64,000 nt of DNA from Ralstonia pickettii (GTDB lineage Bacteria > Pseudomonadota > Gammaproteobacteria > Burkholderiales > Burkholderiaceae), in contig NZ_MCGB01000097.1 in assembly GCF_001699815.1 (NCBI RefSeq), positions 62,001 to 126,000 of the forward strand. Reading direction: 5' to 3'. Shown here piece by piece: positions 17,683-25,849 of this stretch (positions are counted from its first letter, which is position 1; every line of letters starts with the position of its first letter). The notes beneath the pieces were generated by a model. That model saw nothing but the letters and a program-made list of their open reading frames with translations. It searched no databases and had not been told where the DNA came from. The position numbers and the translations under genes are program-made.

Positions 17683-18324
17683 ATGCATCCGATGGACATG
17701 ACGCTGCAAGCGTCTTTCCCGACGATCATGGTGCCGAAATTCGGTAGCCTGACACCATTGTCTGGTAGTGGTGAACGCCTGCTGGTGGGAACCAACGGCG
17801 TGTTCCTCGAAGTGGTTCGCCCGTGGCTGCGGGTAGTTCGCAAGATCGCAAGCTACGAAGTCGAAACTGCCGTCCCCTACGGGACTGTCAATGAGGAGAC
17901 CGAGTTGCCATGCGGTCAACTTCCAGCTGAACTGGTTGGCCAGTTTGGCGAGATGGCGCGTGCGTCGATGCCGAACGAAACCGGTGCTTGGATCGTCTGG
18001 AATGGCGTCTCGTGCGAGTTCCGGCTCGTCCCTGTCGCAATCTTGGATCACGGCTCCGGACATCTGCGTTACGACCGGCCGGTGCTGCAGGAAAACGAGC
18101 ACTTGGTCATGGACTGCCATTCCCATGGCACGTTTGAAGCCTTCTTCTCGGGAACCGACAATCAGGACGACAGGCACGACGTGAAATTTGCGTTCGTGCT
18201 GGGCAACTGCGCAAGCATTCGCCCGTCCATGGCGTTAAGGTTGTGCGTCAAGGGCATCTTCGAACGTGTCCACGACATACCGGCCGCCTGGAGGCAGAAG
18301 TTCGGCATTCGGGAGGTTGTGTGA
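17683..18324 (+). CDS. PRTRC system protein A, JAMM metallopeptidase
   Basis: ATG at 17683 follows GGAGG and lies one base after the stop of B. The product (213 aa) has a perfect JAMM signature: E99, then HSH at 146-148, seven residues, S156 and D159. JAMM/JAB enzymes are zinc isopeptidases that trim ubiquitin-like proteins or remove them from targets. In this cassette it is the obvious candidate to remove the NHA tail of protein C or to reverse its conjugation. Confidence 0.9.
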   Translation: MHPMDMTLQASFPTIMVPKFGSLTPLSGSGERLLVGTNGVFLEVVRPWLRVVRKIASYEVETAVPYGTVNEETELPCGQLPAELVGQFGEMARASMPNETGAWIVWNGVSCEFRLVPVAILDHGSGHLRYDRPVLQENEHLVMDCHSHGTFEAFFSGTDNQDDRHDVKFAFVLGNCASIRPSMALRLCVKGIFERVHDIPAAWRQKFGIREVV

Positions 18325-18329
18325 CCAAA

Positions 18330-19121
18330 ATGACGCATAGCATCCCTCGCGCGATGACAGAGCGGGCATGGCGCATTGCTGTAGTAGGCGCCGGCGGAAC
18401 GGGGAGTGCGGTTATCCCAAGTCTGGCGCGGCTCCATCACGCCATGCTCGAACTTGGCCATCCCGGTGGTATCGACTGTGTCGTCTATGACGATGACACG
18501 GTCAGTGAGAGCAACGTCGGCCGCCAGGGCTTCTATCCAGCGGATGTCGGTCGGCACAAGGCTGCTCTTCTGGTCAATCGGTTGAATGTGCTCATGGGCA
18601 CCAACTGGCAGGCGGAAGTGCAGCGTATCAATGCCAATGATCGGTTCTGCTGTGATTTGGTCGTTGGATGTGTGGATACGAGGGCGGCGCGAAAGGCCAT
18701 CCTCAAGGCCATGCAACGCGGCACGGGCGGCTACTATCTCGATTGCGGCAATGAGACCGATCGTGGTCAAGTCATCCTTGGCCAAGTTCGCGGCCGGGCT
18801 GAACATCGCCTACCTCACGTCGGCGACCTGTTTCCTGAGCTGATTGATCCGAAGCGCGATGCAAAGGACACGGCGCCGTCTTGTTCGATGGAGGATGCGC
18901 TGCGCAAGCAGTCGCTGGTCATCAACCAGGCGATTGCAGTGCAAGCCTTCAATTTGCTTTGGACATTGTTCCGCACCGGGACGCTGCAGTACAGCGGTGT
19001 GTTTGTAAATCTCGAAGCGGGGCGCACGAGTCCGCTCCCGGTAGACCCGGAGGCATGGGCGCGATTCGGGTACGTGCCGAGTATGCGCAAGGCGCAGAAG
19101 CCGCCGCGAATTGCTGCTTGA
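18330..19121 (+). CDS. PRTRC system ThiF/E1-like adenylyltransferase
   Basis: A 263-residue E1-like protein. VVGAGGTGS (residues 18-26) is the ATP-binding glycine loop. DDDTVSESNVGRQ (54-66) holds the acidic and N/R residues of E1 enzymes. DLVVGCVD (109-116) follows. C185 in APSCSMEDALRKQS is the candidate thioester cysteine. There is no CxxC zinc pair as in ThiF/MoeB. It would adenylate the C-terminal Gly of protein C. A GTG at 18321 overlapping the stop of A is an alternative start with the same GGAGG. Confidence 0.9.
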   Translation: MTHSIPRAMTERAWRIAVVGAGGTGSAVIPSLARLHHAMLELGHPGGIDCVVYDDDTVSESNVGRQGFYPADVGRHKAALLVNRLNVLMGTNWQAEVQRINANDRFCCDLVVGCVDTRAARKAILKAMQRGTGGYYLDCGNETDRGQVILGQVRGRAEHRLPHVGDLFPELIDPKRDAKDTAPSCSMEDALRKQSLVINQAIAVQAFNLLWTLFRTGTLQYSGVFVNLEAGRTSPLPVDPEAWARFGYVPSMRKAQKPPRIAA

Positions 19122-19129
19122 TTGAACAT

Positions 19130-19158
19130 GGCCATCCTCCGAAGGATGGCCTTTTTTC
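19130..19158 (+). terminator. Rho-independent terminator after PRTRC operon
   Basis: Stem GGCCATCCT / AGGATGGCC with a four-base loop, followed by six T. It lies nine bases after the ThiF stop and closes the cassette. Confidence 0.9.
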
Positions 19159-19265
19159 TTTCTGAGCGGCATTGAGAGTCGACCGGGATGTTGTGCTGCA
19201 GCCGCTGCGCGAGGTTGCCTAGGAGTGCGCAGAACGTGCCTCTGGTGCGTGTTCCTTTGCATCGA

Positions 19266-19400
19266 ATATCCTGCCTTCTTATCTCGCGCTTCTCGCGCAT
19301 CGATTCCGCGCCACACGGTGCTACCAACAGGCCTTGCCACGTTCTTCGGGGCATCTTGGCTTTCATCCCACCGGGAACTCATTCCCGGTGCGGGCATGGG
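19266..19400 (+). promoter_or_regulatory. Three-hairpin leader, copy 3 (third hairpin lost)
   Basis: TATCCT at 19266-19271 is 13 bp before hairpin 1 at 19285-19297. There the fourth pair is C-G instead of T-A, a compensatory change, and the fifth pair is lost. ATCGA follows. Hairpin 2 is a perfect CACCGGGAA / TTCCCGGTG stem (19369-19390). No third hairpin or normal ATG follows. Confidence 0.6.
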
Positions 19401-19931
19401 TTGCCTCGCATTGACGCCGAGATAGAGCGCACCAACGCGGAGCTGGATGCGCACATTGCCCAGTCCACGGCTTCCGCCGAGCAGAGCGCGGATCTGCTCG
19501 CCCTGCTTGGGCAGGTGAAAGCCAAGAAGGTGCCGTTGCCCGCCCAGGCAGAGGCACAGATCAGGAAGATTGCCGATGTTGCTCGCGAGAGGACAGCATT
19601 GAATTCTCGTCGTCAGCAGACCAGTTCAATGCCTTCCAGACAGCAGTTCGTCGGAAGCGACAAGCTGTCCAGCGACAGCGATGATTTTGATCTCTGGCTG
19701 TACATGGCGACAGATGTTCCGACCAGCCTGAGAACGCTGCTACTCAGTGCGCTCAACTCGTATCATCATGGCATGCCGACTGATTCACATGGACAATTCT
19801 CGGGCGCTGGGACGTCCGGGAACTGGGGCGATGACGCTCCGGATCAGAGAGCCTCGGATGCTGCTGCAGCTGCCATGGGGCTCGAAGCGCTGGCTATCTC
19901 GACAGATGACAGTCTCGGGCGCTACTCCTGA
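19401..19931 (+). CDS. Hypothetical protein, start uncertain (about 176 aa)
   Basis: The frame is clearly protein-like from about 19410 (IDAEIERTNAELDAHIAQS, heptad-rich; then an acidic Ser/Asp region and a Gly/Ser-rich end), but no ATG is in frame. A TTG at 19401 is the only nearby start, and no Shine-Dalgarno is seen. The join just after the leader hairpin suggests that the 5' end was lost or rearranged. Function unknown. Confidence 0.4.
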   Translation: MPRIDAEIERTNAELDAHIAQSTASAEQSADLLALLGQVKAKKVPLPAQAEAQIRKIADVARERTALNSRRQQTSSMPSRQQFVGSDKLSSDSDDFDLWLYMATDVPTSLRTLLLSALNSYHHGMPTDSHGQFSGAGTSGNWGDDAPDQRASDAAAAAMGLEALAISTDDSLGRYS

Positions 19932-20052
19932 CACGTTCGAAATCTTGAGCAAGCGGGGACGCGAGATGATCGAAGAGGCGAAGAGCGAGAACGCACCGAG
20001 CTTCTTCCTGCCGCCTGGGGGGAGCAGCTACTGCCGGACGCGTCCTCGGTGA
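19906..20052 (+). CDS. Possible small protein (48 aa)
   Basis: ATG at 19906 overlaps the end of the previous frame by 26 nt. The product (TFEILSKRGREMIEEAKSEN in its middle) has normal composition. No ribosome binding site is evident. The remaining 20053-20252 holds no gene I can support. Confidence 0.3.
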   Translation: MTVSGATPDTFEILSKRGREMIEEAKSENAPSFFLPPGGSSYCRTRPR

Positions 20053-20252
20053 AGTGCTCGCAGTGCCAGTGTTCGGATAGTGGGCCGGCCAAGCCCATAC
20101 CCGATGCCAGCCATTGAATCCGAAGAAAGGCGGCAGAAAAAACAGGGCTCTTGTCGATCATTCTGTTCTGCGCGACAGACATAATCGTGTTGCGGCGGTG
20201 CCAAGGTTTGCGCGCACAACGCCGTTGCCCCCAAAGGGTTTGCAACTCCTGA

Positions 20253-20270
20253 CCAGGAACATGTTCCTGG
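20253..20270 (+). other. Perfect hairpin upstream of SPFH gene
   Basis: CCAGGAA-catg-TTCCTGG, seven pairs, 33 bases before the ATG. It resembles hairpin 2 of the leader family but has no hairpin 1. Confidence 0.4.
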
Positions 20271-20303
20271 CAGTGCAGAACACACAAGAACCTGGATTTC
20301 TCT

Positions 20304-22379
20304 ATGGATTACCTCCTCGGTCATATTTGGCAGATTGTGGGTGCAATCGCAGTGATCAGTATCGCAGCAGCCTACCGCCAAGTGCTCTGGCTGTTTGGCG
20401 TCATCATCGTCCCCGATGACAGCATTGGCGTCGTGACGAAGAAATTCGTTCTCTTCGGCTCAAACCGCAGTCTCCCCGACGGGCGCATCTTGGCGCTGAC
20501 CGGCGAAGCTGGTTACCAGGCGGACACGCTCGCCCCGGGCCTCCATTGGGCGCTCTGGCCGTGGCAGTACGCAGTTGAGCTGAAGAAGTTCGTGACGATC
20601 CCGGTGGGGAAGGTTGGGGTCGTCGAAGCCTGTGACGGCCATCCTCTGCCGAGCGGCCGCATTCTTGCGAAACGCATCAACTGCGACATGTTTCAGGACG
20701 CGCGGCAGTTCCTCGAGGGAGATGGCCAACGTGGCCCGCAGATCGATGTAATTCCGCCGGGCACGTATCGGGTCAATCCCCTGCTGTTCAAGGTCACGCT
20801 CGCGGATACCATCACGATCCCGCCCAGCCAGATCGGCGTCGTGGAAGCCCGTGACGGCTCACCGTTGCCGGCGGGCCGCGTAATCGCCAAGCAGGTAGTG
20901 TGTGACTCCTACCAGGATGGCGCTTCGTTCCTGGAAAACGGTGGTGAGCGTGGGCCGCAGAGTGGCATCATCGCCCCGGGTTCCTATCGCATCAACCCGG
21001 TACTCTTCGATGTCAATGTGGCCGAAGTGGTGGACATTCCCGACAACAAAGTCGGCATCGTGACTACGCGCGAAGGCAAGCCCTTGGGGCGGGGCGAAAT
21101 CGCTGGCCCGGAAGTGCCTGACCACAACATGTTCCAGAATCCGCAGGCGTTCATCCAGAACGGGGGCTGCAAGGGTTTGCAGGAACAGGTGCTCCTCGCC
21201 GGCCGCTACTTCATCAACCCGCGCTTCGCCACCGTTGACGTCGTCGATATGACCGAGGTACCGATTGCCCACGTCGGCGTGGTGATCGCCTATGTCGGCA
21301 ACGAGGGACGGGACGTTTCCGGCGATTCCTTCAAGCATGCCAACCTCGTCTCGCGTGGTGAGAAGGGAGTATGGGCCGAGCCGCTCGATCCGGGCAAGTA
21401 TCCGATCAATCCCTACACCCACAAGATCCGCAATGTGCCGACCGCAAACGTCGTGCTGAACTGGGCGGCAGGGAAATCGGAGGCCCACAAGCTCGACGCC
21501 AATCTGTCGACCATCACGGTACGCTCGGCAGATGGCTTCAAGTTCAACCTCGATGTCAGCCAGATCATCCACATTCCGCGCAACGATGCTCCGAAGGTCA
21601 TTGCCCGATTCGGTGATATGTCCGCGCTGGTGACGCAGGTCCTTGAACCGACCATTGGCAACTACTTCCGTAACAGCGCCCAGGCCTCCGACATCATCGA
21701 CTTCCTGCGTGAGCGGTCGAAGCGTCAGGACGACGCCCGAAAGGCCATCGGTGACGCGCTGGCTGAGTACAACGTCGGCGCGGTTGACACGCTGATCGGC
21801 GACATCGTGCCACCCGAGCAGCTGATGCAGACCCTGACCGACCGGAAGCAGGCCGAGCAGGAGAGAGTCACGTTCGAAACCCAGAAGCAAGCCCAAGCCG
21901 TCCGTCAGGAGCTGGAGCAAGCGACGGCCCTGGCCAATACCCAGGCGAAGGTGGTCGACGCAGAGCGTCAGGTGTCCATCTCGGAGTTCAACGCTCGGGC
22001 GGCGGTGAAGCAGGCCGAGGGTGAAGCGCAAGCTAAGACGATCAACGCGGAAGCGGACGCCAAGGTGGTCAGGCTGGTGGGTGAAGCGGAGGCCGCGAAG
22101 GTCGAGGCCATCGGTACCGCGGAGGCCAGCGTCATCAAGCAGAAGATCGACTCGATGGAGAGCGGCAACTACGCCGTCGTCCAGGTCGCGGAGGCGCTTG
22201 CCGGCTCCGGGATGAAGCTGGTGCCGGATGTCGTTGCAACCGGCGGCAGCGGTAGTGGTGGCGGTACTCTCGTGGAAGTGCTGCTGGCCAATCTGATTCG
22301 CGATGGCATGCACAAGGGAAGTGGTCTGCCCTTGAATGGCGAGTCAGCGGTCAAGCCCGAAGCCCTCCCGGCCCCCTAA
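20304..22379 (+). CDS. SPFH/flotillin-like membrane protein with internal tandem repeats
   Basis: 691 aa. Residues ~8-38 form an N-terminal membrane segment. From ~34 to ~330 there are about five divergent copies of a ~72-residue unit: IP..VGVVEA.DG.PLP.GRI, then QD...FL..GG.RGPQ, then PG.YRINP.LF. An SPFH-like domain follows (~365-480). Then comes a long Ala/Glu/Gln-rich coiled coil with EGEAQAKTINAEADAK and a Gly/Ser-rich end, as in flotillins. It probably assembles as a membrane scaffold. It is longer than typical flotillins because of the repeats. Confidence 0.85.
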   Translation: MDYLLGHIWQIVGAIAVISIAAAYRQVLWLFGVIIVPDDSIGVVTKKFVLFGSNRSLPDGRILALTGEAGYQADTLAPGLHWALWPWQYAVELKKFVTIPVGKVGVVEACDGHPLPSGRILAKRINCDMFQDARQFLEGDGQRGPQIDVIPPGTYRVNPLLFKVTLADTITIPPSQIGVVEARDGSPLPAGRVIAKQVVCDSYQDGASFLENGGERGPQSGIIAPGSYRINPVLFDVNVAEVVDIPDNKVGIVTTREGKPLGRGEIAGPEVPDHNMFQNPQAFIQNGGCKGLQEQVLLAGRYFINPRFATVDVVDMTEVPIAHVGVVIAYVGNEGRDVSGDSFKHANLVSRGEKGVWAEPLDPGKYPINPYTHKIRNVPTANVVLNWAAGKSEAHKLDANLSTITVRSADGFKFNLDVSQIIHIPRNDAPKVIARFGDMSALVTQVLEPTIGNYFRNSAQASDIIDFLRERSKRQDDARKAIGDALAEYNVGAVDTLIGDIVPPEQLMQTLTDRKQAEQERVTFETQKQAQAVRQELEQATALANTQAKVVDAERQVSISEFNARAAVKQAEGEAQAKTINAEADAKVVRLVGEAEAAKVEAIGTAEASVIKQKIDSMESGNYAVVQVAEALAGSGMKLVPDVVATGGSGSGGGTLVEVLLANLIRDGMHKGSGLPLNGESAVKPEALPAP

Positions 22380-22388
22380 GCCAGCGCG

Positions 22389-22775
22389 ATGAACGCGGGG
22401 AGACATAACATCGGGACGGAGCATTGGCGTGGTGCCGGGGCGCCTTTTCTGCGTCAGCGCGCGAAGCGGGGATTGGGCCGACTGTTACTGACGGCCCTGA
22501 TGTCAGCTCCAAGCGTTGCGCTCGTGTTGGCGGATCAACTGGTTTCGGCCACGCACGAACTGGAGCTGGTGCTCTTCAATACGCTGCTTGCCAGCACGCC
22601 GGGCCCGATCGCGGAGGAGGTCTATCGAGCGATCGCCGGTGCCGAGAGCACCATTCGCGTGCTGCAGCGGTCGATGTTTGCGGCTCTTGTCGTGGCCACA
22701 GGCTTGGGGGCGGTGGGTGTCTTCCAGGTCTGGCGCGGTCCTCGCAAGCGAGCAGATGAGCCTCGCCGTGCTTAA
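22389..22775 (+). CDS. Small membrane protein, two predicted helices (128 aa)
   Basis: Hydrophobic segments lie near residues 30-50 and 95-115, with a charged loop between them and a basic C-terminus. It starts nine bases after the SPFH gene, so it may share its transcript and act with it at the membrane. No family recognised. Confidence 0.5.
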   Translation: MNAGRHNIGTEHWRGAGAPFLRQRAKRGLGRLLLTALMSAPSVALVLADQLVSATHELELVLFNTLLASTPGPIAEEVYRAIAGAESTIRVLQRSMFAALVVATGLGAVGVFQVWRGPRKRADEPRRA

Positions 22776-22913
22776 GCTCCCGGTGATGGCGGCGCCGTGT
22801 CGAGTTGAGGTCGTGGGCGTGCCACCAGTGCGCCCACGGCCTTTGCCGTGCGAAGTCGCGCGTCTGCGTTGTGAGAGCGTACGAACGACCATTCGGAATG
22901 TCTGGTGCACACA

Positions 22914-23297
22914 ATGAACCCCGAACCCAAGCCCAAAAAGCCACTCAGGTGGCGGATTCTCGCCCTCATGGTGCAATGCGCCGCCGTGGCGATCGCACTG
23001 AATGCGGTGCTGGTGCTATTTGGCGTCATCTCGAATCCCGCAGAGCAACGCCGCGAAGTTGATGCCGTGACGTACCGCATCCTGGCGGACGGCTATACGG
23101 CGGGCTCACCCGTGTACCGCGCAGCCGTTCGTGATGCGGTGAAAGAGCGTGGGGCGATCATGCTCGCTGATCGGGAGCGGCTGATGGGCATGTGGGCCAA
23201 GGCCGCGCCGGTTGGATATGGCGTGCCCGCTGCTATTGGGCCGCGCGAAACCGAGCGAGCGCGCCTTCTGCGCCTTGTGAAAGGCGAATCAAACTAA
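22914..23297 (+). CDS. Small membrane-anchored protein (127 aa)
   Basis: A Pro/Lys-rich start is followed by a single hydrophobic helix (ILALMVQCAAVAIALNAVLV) and a soluble C-terminal domain. The start is the ATG after an internal Met-His-Thr; no strong Shine-Dalgarno is present. No domain recognised. Probably inner membrane with the C-terminus outside. Confidence 0.5.
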   Translation: MNPEPKPKKPLRWRILALMVQCAAVAIALNAVLVLFGVISNPAEQRREVDAVTYRILADGYTAGSPVYRAAVRDAVKERGAIMLADRERLMGMWAKAAPVGYGVPAAIGPRETERARLLRLVKGESN

Positions 23298-23390
23298 CAC
23301 TGCCAACAGTTTGCGACTACGTAGACCGGCTAGGAACTTCTTTCGGCGTGTGTGCGCTTCGCGCGTCGGCTACGCAGGTAGAAGGAAAGG

Positions 23391-23579
23391 GTGAATAAAA
23401 CAAGGGCGCAGGCTATGCCAACAACACTACTTGGCCAAATCGGATTGGCACTCATCGGAGTGCTCTTCATGTCGGCTTTCAGCCTGGGGGTGATTGCACC
23501 ATTCAATCGATCGGTTTCATTGGGCGTGATCGCCCTGTGCATTGCGGCGGCAGTCGCATCGTTCGTCATACCGGGATAG
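23391..23579 (+). CDS. Very small membrane protein (62 aa)
   Basis: GTG start with AGAAGGAAAGG upstream. Two hydrophobic helices fill most of the protein. A GGTAGAAGGAAA block sits just before this start and again before the gene at 23617, which supports real expression signals. Confidence 0.5.
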   Translation: MNKTRAQAMPTTLLGQIGLALIGVLFMSAFSLGVIAPFNRSVSLGVIALCIAAAVASFVIPG

Positions 23580-23616
23580 GAAAAACGCCGGCTGCGCCGG
23601 TAGAAGGAAACAGACC

Positions 23617-24042
23617 ATGTCAATTGCGAACAACAGTACCGATCCGCAGCACCTGCTGGGGCACCTGGCCAGCCAGCCTGTCGCAGCACCGTTCAAAGTG
23701 GATTTGTCGAAGCCGACCGACTTGGTTGAAGCGATGTTCGGGCCAGGCGCCAAGATCGTGCATCCGTGCGATGCATTTGCGCGCCGGGCAGGGTGTGCGG
23801 ACTGGGCGTCTGCGGTGCAGGCGATGAAGGCAGGCAAGGTGCTGGTCGCGCAGGGCCCCAAGGTTGGAAAGTCGATGATGGACCTGATGATGTTCATTGA
23901 ACAGGTTCGTTCCGAAGGACTCCATTCCTACGCAGACGACCTTGGCCGGATCTGGCTGGGGCTGAAAGAGAACTTTCCGCAGTCCGTGCTCGACCGGCAA
24001 GAGCAGGAACAGCATCTGCGTGACCTTCTCATTGGGCGGTAG
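23617..24042 (+). CDS. Hypothetical soluble protein (141 aa)
   Basis: The start is set by the GGTAGAAGGAAA block upstream. A soluble protein with VEAMFGPGAKIVHPCDAFA and a segment AQGPKVGKSMMD that superficially resembles a P-loop but lacks its pattern. No family recognised. Confidence 0.5.
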   Translation: MSIANNSTDPQHLLGHLASQPVAAPFKVDLSKPTDLVEAMFGPGAKIVHPCDAFARRAGCADWASAVQAMKAGKVLVAQGPKVGKSMMDLMMFIEQVRSEGLHSYADDLGRIWLGLKENFPQSVLDRQEQEQHLRDLLIGR

Positions 24043-24050
24043 AAAGAAAC

Positions 24051-24284
24051 ATGCCGAGTCGCCGGCCGCCACACTGGGACGAACCACTCTCGCCGCTGTG
24101 TGAACACGGCAACGGCTATAGCTGCAAGCATTGCCGCGAAGTGCTTCCTTTCCCGACAGAGCCGTTGCCTCACCAGACCGGGCATCGCCCCAGCGGGAGC
24201 AAGCACATTCGCAAGGTGGCGGCCTACAGGACCAGTGATAAGTGCGAAGGAAAGACGCCGGCACCGCGCGGGCTGACGAAATAG
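24051..24284 (+). CDS. Small Cys/His protein (77 aa)
   Basis: Starts nine bases after the previous stop with GGTAGAAAGAAA upstream. CEHGNGYSCKHC (residues 17-28) could bind zinc. Basic C-terminus. Function unknown. Confidence 0.45.
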   Translation: MPSRRPPHWDEPLSPLCEHGNGYSCKHCREVLPFPTEPLPHQTGHRPSGSKHIRKVAAYRTSDKCEGKTPAPRGLTK

Positions 24285-24294
24285 GACAACGACG

Positions 24295-24459
24295 ATGAAT
24301 GCAAAATATGCGCTGCCGGGGTTAGTTGATGCGGTTGGTAGTCTTTTGTGGATGCAGGTTGATCGCTATTCGTTTAGTTCGTACTGGTGGGTTTCAACGC
24401 TGATCGCTTTGCTGGTTGCCATGGCCTGGATGGTGGCAGACGGTAAGGCGGAAGGTTGA
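24295..24459 (+). CDS. Very small membrane protein (54 aa)
   Basis: ATG with AGGACAA upstream; encodes one strong hydrophobic helix near the C-terminus (STLIALLVAMAWMVA). The DNA here is visibly richer in A/T than its surroundings. Confidence 0.4.
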   Translation: MNAKYALPGLVDAVGSLLWMQVDRYSFSSYWWVSTLIALLVAMAWMVADGKAEG

Positions 24460-24474
24460 TCGGAAGAACGGATA

Positions 24475-24771
24475 ATGCGTGAGCACGTTGAAATGCAGCT
24501 CGGCGAGTGGTTCGTGCGCTTGTTCTGCAAGCTGATCGCACTCGGCGCCGCGATATGCGGGGCTGGTGGCTTCGCGATTATCGGGATGCGGACCATCCTG
24601 CCGCTGCTGGATGATGGCAGGTACGTCGAGACCGCGTGCGCAGCCATCGCGTGTGTCGCAGTGCTGTACGGACTCACTCCACTCGCTTTGGCCGTGGACG
24701 GATCGCTTCTCCATGCCTTCGGCATGGAGCCGTTGAAAGGGCTTCGACAGGACCCGAATCAAGAGCGATAG
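24475..24771 (+). CDS. Small membrane protein (98 aa)
   Basis: Two hydrophobic helices (residues ~16-40 and ~52-75) with a short charged loop. Upstream GGAAGAA may serve as the ribosome site. Last of a run of seven short genes following the SPFH protein. Confidence 0.45.
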   Translation: MREHVEMQLGEWFVRLFCKLIALGAAICGAGGFAIIGMRTILPLLDDGRYVETACAAIACVAVLYGLTPLALAVDGSLLHAFGMEPLKGLRQDPNQER

Positions 24772-24923
24772 AGGGAAAGCCTCGGACGCCTGATCTGATC
24801 GTTGCCGCTGTGAAGGCAACAGTCGGACCCGAAAGGGGGTAGCCGGCCGGTGCCTTTTCGGGGATGCTGCGAGTTTTTCAAAATGCGTGTCGACGGCCCC
24901 TTTCCGGCGCCAAAGCAAGCTGC

Positions 24924-25052
24924 TACGATGCCCTTGCTTTCCGCGTCTTAGGCGCATCGATTCACACCAGTCTTTGGCTGGTATCTCTTCTCCCCCCCTT
25001 ACGGGCCCTCACGCCCGTAGGTGTGATGGGCCCGTTTTTTTCGAGGCCCATC
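24924..25052 (+). promoter_or_regulatory. Three-hairpin leader, copy 4 (SlyB-like pseudogene)
   Basis: TACGAT at 24924-24929 is 13 bp before hairpin 1 (GCGTC-tta-GGCGC, 24943-24955; the fourth pair is a T-G wobble) and ATCGA. Hairpin 2 is ACGGGC/GCCCGT (25001-25018). Hairpin 3 is a perfect eight-pair GATGGGCC/GGCCCATC (25025-25052) that ends at the ATG. Confidence 0.7.
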
Positions 25053-25532
25053 ATGTTCAAGTCCTTTTTCTCCGCTGCTCTCGTCGCCTTCTGCGTTCTA
25101 GCATCTGGATGCGCTCTTCAATAGAGCTCGCCCGACGTCTACCGCGGCATGGAAGTCATGCGCCGCGGTGATGCCGAGCAGGTCACTGTTGTTCGCGTTC
25201 GCAATGTCACGATCACTGGTGACGATGGCTACATGTCCGCATCAAGCGGCATGCCCGGTCTCATCGGGGCAGGCATCAGCGCATTCCTCGGTGGCCGTTC
25301 CATCGGTAACGGCAATGGCCGCTATGTCGCCGGCGCAGTCTCCGGCGCCGTGGGCGGTGTGATCACGCAGCAAGTCTCCCAGGTGCTGAACAAGCGCCCG
25401 GGCGTAGAAGTCATCGTTCGCACGGATGCTGGGCGAACGTTGGTCGTTACCCAGGATGCCACGCAGCAGTTTGTGGCTCGGGAGCGTCTGTACATGATCT
25501 CCAGCGCGGCGGGCTTTCGCCTGACCCGCTGA
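25053..25532 (+). pseudogene. SlyB-like glycine-zipper lipoprotein interrupted by in-frame TAG
   Basis: A lipoprotein signal (hydrophobic stretch then LASGC) is followed at codon 24 (25122-25124) by TAG. The same frame then continues for 135 codons with SSPDVYRGMEV and a Gly-rich zipper (AGAVSGAVGGVITQ) typical of SlyB-type outer-membrane lipoproteins. A single CAG-to-TAG change would explain it. Without suppression the protein is lost; an internal ATG would give a product with no signal. The leader and promoter upstream remain intact. Confidence 0.75.
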
Positions 25533-25602
25533 TCCTCTTGGTGGCCGCCGCAAGGCGGTCACCGCCCTGTTGGCGCTGCCAACGCTGCTCCCCCTCCACT
25601 CA

Positions 25603-25839
25603 ATGGCCACCCCAACCACAGACGATCTGGCTGTCTATCGTCGGGATCACCGGACGCTGGAAGTCTTCAGCCACCTGACGCGTGGCCGCTGTTCCACCGT
25701 CTTCTTCTTCGAATTCAGTTCGCATCCCTCGATCGTTCCGTTCCTGATTCCCAGCTACATGCAGGGCATCACGACGGAGTTGATCCGGGAGGCGGGCCAA
25801 CAATTCTTGCAACGCGAGGCGGCAGTACTGCCCGTCTAG
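25603..25839 (+). CDS. Hypothetical protein (78 aa)
   Basis: A small soluble protein with balanced composition (VFSHLTRGRCSTVFFFEFSS). No ribosome site or family recognised. It follows the SlyB-like pseudogene and may have been co-transcribed with it. Confidence 0.35.
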   Translation: MATPTTDDLAVYRRDHRTLEVFSHLTRGRCSTVFFFEFSSHPSIVPFLIPSYMQGITTELIREAGQQFLQREAAVLPV

Positions 25840-25849
25840 CCGACCCATC

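Noticed and set aside
19401-20117. Possible stop-codon readthrough: the frame continues 61 codons after TGA at 19929-19931
   Set aside because: An overlapping frame at 19906 is more protein-like, and the continuation has no start or known domain.
23617-24042. P-loop-like GPKVGKSMM in the 141-aa protein
   Set aside because: The GxxxxGK[ST] spacing is not followed by a Walker B or fold consistent with an NTPase, and the protein is too short.
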